Positions 58,492 to 64,000 of a DNA stretch of 64,000 nucleotides are shown one piece after another (position 1 is the stretch's first letter; each line of letters opens with the position of its first letter). This DNA comes from Chrysoperla carnea (lineage: Eukaryota; Arthropoda; Insecta; Neuroptera; Chrysopidae): assembly GCF_905475395.1 (NCBI RefSeq), contig NC_058337.1, positions 130,407,960 to 130,471,959 on the forward strand. The letters are read 5' to 3'. The position numbers and the translations under genes are program-made. A model generated the notes under the pieces. It did not search any database and was not told the origin of the DNA. It worked only from the letters and a program-made list of their open reading frames with translations.

Positions 58492-59372
58492 GCACGTTTT
58501 TGAGTCAAAAAAACTTGCTTCCGGTATACCAAGTTCTCTGAATTTTGGAAAATTAAATGCGCGGAATGGGAAAGTCGGAATTCTCGTAACAGACTTAGAA
58601 GGATATTTAAATCTGATTTTCGATACAATAATTGAATTATGACTCTGGGAACTAACTACTACCGAAGATTTGATTTTGTTTTCTCTTTAAGATTCACCTA
58701 TTCCATTGTTTTTGTCAAACTTCAAATTTTATTTGAGACCCGATTTTCGTTTTTGTTTCCTGATTTCTGTGGCGGGGGGGTAGTTACCGCTATTACCCCC
58801 CCCATAAATACGCCCTTGGCAAAATAGTAAATAAACAATATTTAATTACAAAACAATATTTATTTTTCTAAAATAATTTAATTTTTCAATAAATTAGAAA
58901 GGCAAAGGCGTCTCACTTTAAATCACAAATATCTAAAATGATACATTAAATTAAAATATCTTCTTAATAATTAAATTATTAGCACTGTTTTAAACTTTAA
59001 AAATATTATCACAACTTGTTTATAAATGAAAATATCTTATTAACTATACCTAATTATAACATTTTTAAATGTTTAAAAATGTACACGGAAAGAACAAGAT
59101 GACACTGAATATTATCTCAGATTTCAGATAGTAGCTAGAAAAATCCAAATTATGCTGCGATGATTAGAAACTCAGAAAAGTTAATACGAGAGGGCAGCAT
59201 AGTGAAATTTCAATTTTGGTGGGAACATTTGAACAGAAAAAAATTATCGCAAAATTATGTTGCATACGTTGGATTATCGTACAATTTGGTCACATAACGA
59301 CACCTCTATGTTTTATCGTACGAAGGGTTAAATTATGTGATATGTACGATAATTATCGTACGAATGCTAACG
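58490..59372. other. Intergenic, no gene seen
   Basis: Possibly the diverged 5' part of the hAT element, but no transposase motif is readable. A G8/C8 pair with inverted layout lies at about 58775-58803. Confidence 0.4.
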
Positions 59373-59970
59373 CTGAAGTGAAAACAAACAATTGACTGAG
59401 TTAATTGTTGAAATACCCTGTATAGAAAGTGTTGAATATCAGTGCCTACATTTTATAATATTTTAAATAACCAACACAATTATGGAGGCCTTTCGGCCGT
59501 TATTTATTTGATTTTCGAAGATCTGGAAAGTATTTTCTAAAATTTTTTTTAGTTTTTCGACAATGATTTACAAGACCATTAGTTGAAGCTACCTGCAAAT
59601 TTTCAACTTTCTACCTTTTATATTTTTGGAGAAAATGGACACCAAAGTTATGTTAATTTGCGCCCTCACGGATAAACAGTGACGTTTACGAAAAAATGTT
59701 TCAAACAAAACCTGTTTAGTTTTGTCTACGAACCCAAGGTCCTGAGCACGCTATAAAAATTTCAGCTTGATATTTCTTTTCGTTTTTGAACGGACAGACA
59801 GACAGACAGAGAGACATACAGACAACCAAAACAACCAAAAATAGACTAATTAGGTGATATTATGAACATCTATACCAAAATTTAGTTCGTAGAATCAGTA
59901 TTTTTAGGCGTTACAAACTTGCGACTAAACATAACATACCTTGATATATATTACATATAAACACGGTATA
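59373..59970 (+). repeat. Dispersed repeat family R1, copy 8 (longest)
   Basis: This has all blocks in order. It starts GTGAAAACAAACAATTGACT, continues through CCATTAGTTGAAGCTACCTG and GAGAAAATGGACACCAAAGT, then ACAGTGACGTTTACGAAAAA, and ends in the AGACAGACAGACAG tract and ACATAAACACGGTATAATA. It defines a unit of about 0.6 kb. Confidence 0.7.
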
Positions 59971-61945
59971 ATAAAAAAAAAAAATCGTATTTTCCGCATT
60001 TCGCATTAGAATCTGTCTCGAGTATACAAAAATCGCTCGATCTATTGGTCAAGTTTTTTTGTCATTATGGGACTCTCACACAATGGCGGAGCAAGCTTGA
60101 AGATGGATAATAAATTGAGATTTGTATGTTGGTTGCCTATAATGTAATGTTCGTTGCATATAGTCAACTTTTAATTACGCAAATATGTTTATCTGTCTCG
60201 AAGTTAGTAAACAGCATAGTTGATTACTATACATTAGTAGTGAGAGTGACTGTCTATGTTTGTTTATATTAGCTTCAGAGTACGATATACATAGCTGTGG
60301 CTGTGATGACTGACTAATAACATATGATAGGTAGTAAAGTTGTAAAAATATTTTTAATACAATAAGCCAGACTGCTGAGTTGGCCAGATGGGTTTGCTCA
60401 GCAAGCCGATCAGTCAATGTATGCGCAAGAGTAGTTATGCTTGTGGTCGAGTTCGTGGTTATTCAAGTTAAGTTGATTGATTTCATTACAACAGCTTTCC
60501 TTTGTTGATATTTTGAAAGAAAATGTTAATAGTAAGCTAAAATAAATCAACTATAAAAGTATTTTTATTAAAAATATAACATAGCACGTAAATTAAATAA
60601 AATTGTTATTATAAACATTAAATTGACATATTTTTAAAACATATAAACTCTTGAAATATAAATTTAATTTAAAAATAATAATTTCATTTATTAAATAAAA
60701 TAATTTATGCAGAATGTGTTTGATGATTTTCTCTCAATTTAATGTATAAAATTGTTATTTTTTTTTTTAGTATATAAATTTTTCATTACAGTTTTCGCAA
60801 AATGTTGTGTTAAATTTAAAACATCAAACAAGAATTTATTGTTTTTTATTTTCTTTTCTTCTGTGATTGTAAAATCAAATCATTCATTCATTACGAGGCG
60901 ACTTATTTGATTTTCTTATAAATTATGATTAAAAATAATTATTGCTTTTAAAAATAAATTTATATGTTTTTTAAGTTTTGATTATGAAGGTGATTTAATT
61001 CTTTTTAGTTAATTTGAACAAGCATGGACGTATTCAGTTTTTGACTCCAGGGAAAGCAAACCAAGAATTTTTAGTCTACAGAGAGAGAAAACAGAAAATT
61101 TGACCTAAGAATACGGTAAATTCAACAATATTTGGTATAAACACATACTTAGCCAATTAAATCAATGAAAAATCTAAGTCGGTACACCCATGAATGGTAT
61201 AAGTTTCTGAGATATACGATTTACTTTTAGTCCTTATTTCAGAAATTGTTCGTCCAATCGTCAAAAGCATTTGTATTTTTTTTTGGTTAAAATGACTCAA
61301 AAAACGATTTTTATTCAATTCGGAAATAATTTTGTCAATTTTTAATTTTTTTTTTTCTGTGATGTGAGTTCATGGCCGACCGGTTACTCAAGCTTGGGAG
61401 TAATTGCTAGCGCTGCGAGCTGCGTGAATGAAGGCCGCTTGCCTTCTTGTCCTAGAGATGGAAGTACCTAAAGTTGTTGATTTGTCTGTAGTGGATTTGT
61501 TTTTAAACTTGGCATTTTCTATATTGCAAGTGGTAGGTATAGAAGAGATGAGATAAGTGAGATCTCGGTACGCTTTCTAAATGAATCAATGATTCTTTTA
61601 GTGAGTCAATTAGAACGAATCAGATTTCCGAGCGAAGTCGCAAGAAAATGCAAGTATGCTTTATATAACATTTTAATGATCTAGATAAATAACCTTTTAA
61701 ACAAATTTAAACAAGAAATCAAATTTTTGAAAAAATTTGTAACACTTTTTTTGACGTCACTTTGTAACGTCATTGTCGGGATGTATATCTGTTTCATATT
61801 AATTTTCCTAGAATAATATTTTTTTTTGTGTAATCAAATATTTACATTTCATAATTTTAAAAATTCGGTGTGAATAATCGAATAACCTCTATGTATTAGT
61901 TTTAAAAACATTTTTGGAAATTCCTTTCAATATGCGACAGTATTT
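59971..61945. other. Intergenic, no gene seen
   Basis: Very AT-rich in 60540-61010. No supported gene, RNA or named repeat. Confidence 0.5.
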
Positions 61946-62352
61946 ATACCATGTATATATGAAATATACATAGTATATTAAGTTTAGTCCCAAGTTGGTA
62001 ACGCTTAAAAATAATGATGCTAGGAAAAAAATTTTGTCATAGGTGTTCATAAAATCACCTAATTAGTCCATTTCCGGTTGTCCGTCTGTCCGTCCGTCCG
62101 TCTGTGAACACGATAACTCAAAAACGAAAAAAGATATCGAGCTGAAATTTTTACAGCGTACTCAGGACGTAAAGAGTGATGTCAAGTTCGTAAATGAGCA
62201 TCATAGGTCAATTGGGTCTTGGGTCCGTAGGACCCATCTTGTAAACCGTTAGAGATAGAACAAAAGTTTAAATGTAAAAAATGTTTCTTATCAAAAATTA
62301 AACAACTTTTGTTTGAAACATTTTTTCGTAAACATCACTGTTTACCTGTTAG
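61946..62352 (-). repeat. Dispersed repeat family R1, copy 9
   Basis: This runs from ATACCATGTATATATGAAAT through CCGTCTGTCCGTCCGTCCGT, CAATTGGGTCTTGGGTCCGT and GTTTGAAACATTTTTTCGTA to CATCACTGTTTACC. It is nearly identical to copy 5 over the shared stretch. Confidence 0.75.
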
Positions 62353-64000
62353 GCGGAAATTTTATAATATGTACTATACTTGATTATCAAGATAGTTTCA
62401 GTAGTTTTTCAATTCTCTTTAACTAACATTAACTGAACAAGTTATTTGTTTTTATAGTTTACGCCATTGTATCATAAAAATATCAATAAGACTTTGACGT
62501 TTAAATTTCTATACAAAATTTAATAAACAAACTTAAATACCTAATTTAAAAAAAGTACTTTGTAGTGTCAATATAGAGGTCATATTGGTCAACATGAAAA
62601 ACAGACGTACCTATACTATATTTAACCGACCAAAAAAACTAGGAGGTTATCAATTCGATTTTATGATTTTGTGAGAGTGTGTATATGTAACGCGATATCA
62701 TCATTTATTATGCACTAAATTTTTGAATTAGGCAGAGTATGCTTCAGTGATGGTTTCATATTAAGTTACTTTGGAGTTTTTGGGATCGTTGGACACGAAT
62801 ATCGCGCCAGATTTTCCTCTAAGGTACCTGCAGCAGTGGAAACCCCTGTCACCAGGTACTGGTGCCCGAGTCTTTCGGGATATTCTTGTTCAGCGTTCAA
62901 AAACACCCGAGTAACAAGTTAATTGGAATCAATTTCATTCCTAGTGAATTTAGTGTTTACGGTCAATTTAAAATGCTATTTAAAATGTTCATTGTTTATG
63001 CAAGTTGAATATTTGTATTTCTTATAAATCAATCTAGTTGACAAAATTTCCTGAAACTTTAACGAATCGAATGCATTCAAATCCGTCTTACTGTTCAAAT
63101 TTTTCGAACTTGGTCTGTTTTTAGTGTTTTGTTTCCGCGACTATTATTTAGGTACAAAATAATTTTTTTACTTTTGTGAATTTTTTTGATTCGGGTTCTA
63201 TTTTTTCTAAGTTTTTTGTAATGTGTATATTATATCTACCTACCTTTAGGAGTGGGTTGTATCGATATGCATATTTTCAACATTGTACATACGTTATATG
63301 TAAAATATTTACATGCATAAAATTATCGAAATCTCTCTCTGTTATTTTAGATCGACAATGATATTCTCTTTAAAAGTGATTTATTTTTCTAGTTATTCAT
63401 AATAAATAATAGTACAGACTTTGTGAGTGGCTTCGATTTGATGAGTTTGTCATACTTTTGTAACGATTCTCAGAAATTCTCCATTTCCGATATTGATTTT
63501 TTACGACCACAAGATTATGTTGACTAAATATTAAGATTATTTTTGTCCGACACATGTAATGCAGCATTGGTTGAATCCGACAGCACGTCCATTTAACAGG
63601 GACACATGACTAGTTTTCGTGGAAACGTTTAAGACGTTATATCCAGTGCAAAAAAAACACATTTTTTATGAGTTTTTTTTTTTTTTTTGGGAAGACATGT
63701 TTTTAAATAAATGTTAAACACGGTATACAAATGGAACATTTCTTTAATTTTAAGATCCCGTTGTTCGATATCAAAAATTTCATATGGTACTGCTCCTGCA
63801 GTAGGCGATCTTCTGGAGATGCCCGGAGGTGAGCACCATATGACTCGGATGATCTAAAAGTCCAGAAAATTGATTTAGTCGATATATGAATACAGGTATT
63901 ATTCGAAGGAATAGAAGTAGAAAAATTATGATTTTGACTAAATGATCTTCCAATAAAAAAATTCAAAATTATTCCAAAAATTTTCAACTTCGATTAATAT
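62353..64000. other. Intergenic, one doubtful exon
   Basis: A more GC-rich patch lies at 62780-62920. A minus-strand stretch of about 150 bp at 63720-63870 has two open frames of protein-like composition (one with SPEDRLLQEQYHMKF, the other with PYEIFDIEQRDLKIKEMF). I cannot choose between them or support splice sites, so no gene is called. Confidence 0.35.

Noticed and set aside
58262-58642. Open frames rich in Tyr-Ile on both strands
   Set aside because: They exist only because a (TA)n tract has no stops. The real content is hAT sequence on the minus strand.
1-64000. CRISPR arrays, rRNA operons, bacterial operons
   Set aside because: No regularly spaced direct repeats, rRNA sequence or bacterial gene layout. 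The window is eukaryotic throughout.

Overview
This is a window of AT-rich animal nuclear DNA, almost certainly from an insect. The evidence is small GT-AG introns, short multi-exon genes, a TMEM234 orthologue, and a dense mix of insect-type mobile DNA (Helitrons, hAT, pogo-like MITEs, an I-clade LINE, a tRNA-derived SINE). I could not resolve the order or species from sequence alone.

The core of the window (16.8-50.0 kb) is a tandem array of twelve paralogous genes, called LL1 to LL12 here, all on the + strand. Each encodes a secreted protein of about 200-230 aa with a signal peptide, then a Gly-Asn-Leu-[IV]-[TK] start, a Cys-Pro motif, a [GR]KF-x-x-IAET-type segment, an N-R-T sequon, and four conserved cysteines. 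The C-terminal exon resembles the end of insect lipocalins (apolipoprotein D and salivary lipocalin type). Eleven genes keep four exons with intron phases 0, 1, 1; LL3 has precisely lost its last intron. LL1-LL5 have an acidic tail after the last cysteine and LL6-LL12 stop almost at it. LL2-LL4 are a recent local amplification that carries its own TATA/CRE-like promoter. Most of the others share a TTAAATA promoter block. LL7 carries an apparent one-base frameshift. Likely role: secreted small-ligand binders or effectors; this is inference.

Left of the array (about 11.1-13.2 kb, +) lie the last three exons of a gene for a basic, Ser/Arg/Lys-rich, probably disordered cytoplasmic protein. Right of it (52.5-53.1 kb, +) is a complete four-exon TMEM234 gene, so the array sits between ordinary host genes.

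The remaining sequence is mostly non-coding and repeat-rich. There are hairpin MITEs (14-354, 8097-8331, 43199-43467), a pogo-like MITE (7877-8057), two non-autonomous Helitrons (15275-16002 and 33889-34352), a Helitron/PIF1 helicase remnant beside a nearly perfect 0.5-kb foldback (50.3-51.1 kb), and at least nine copies of one unclassified dispersed repeat.

The most unusual mobile locus is at 55.7-58.4 kb. A hAT transposase 3' end has been split by a 2,393-bp element with about 250-bp terminal inverted repeats and a perfect 9-bp target duplication (Mutator-like size). That element carries a two-exon gene for a 235-aa ubiquitin-specific-protease-like fragment. A 5'-truncated I-clade LINE has in turn inserted at the stop codon of that gene.
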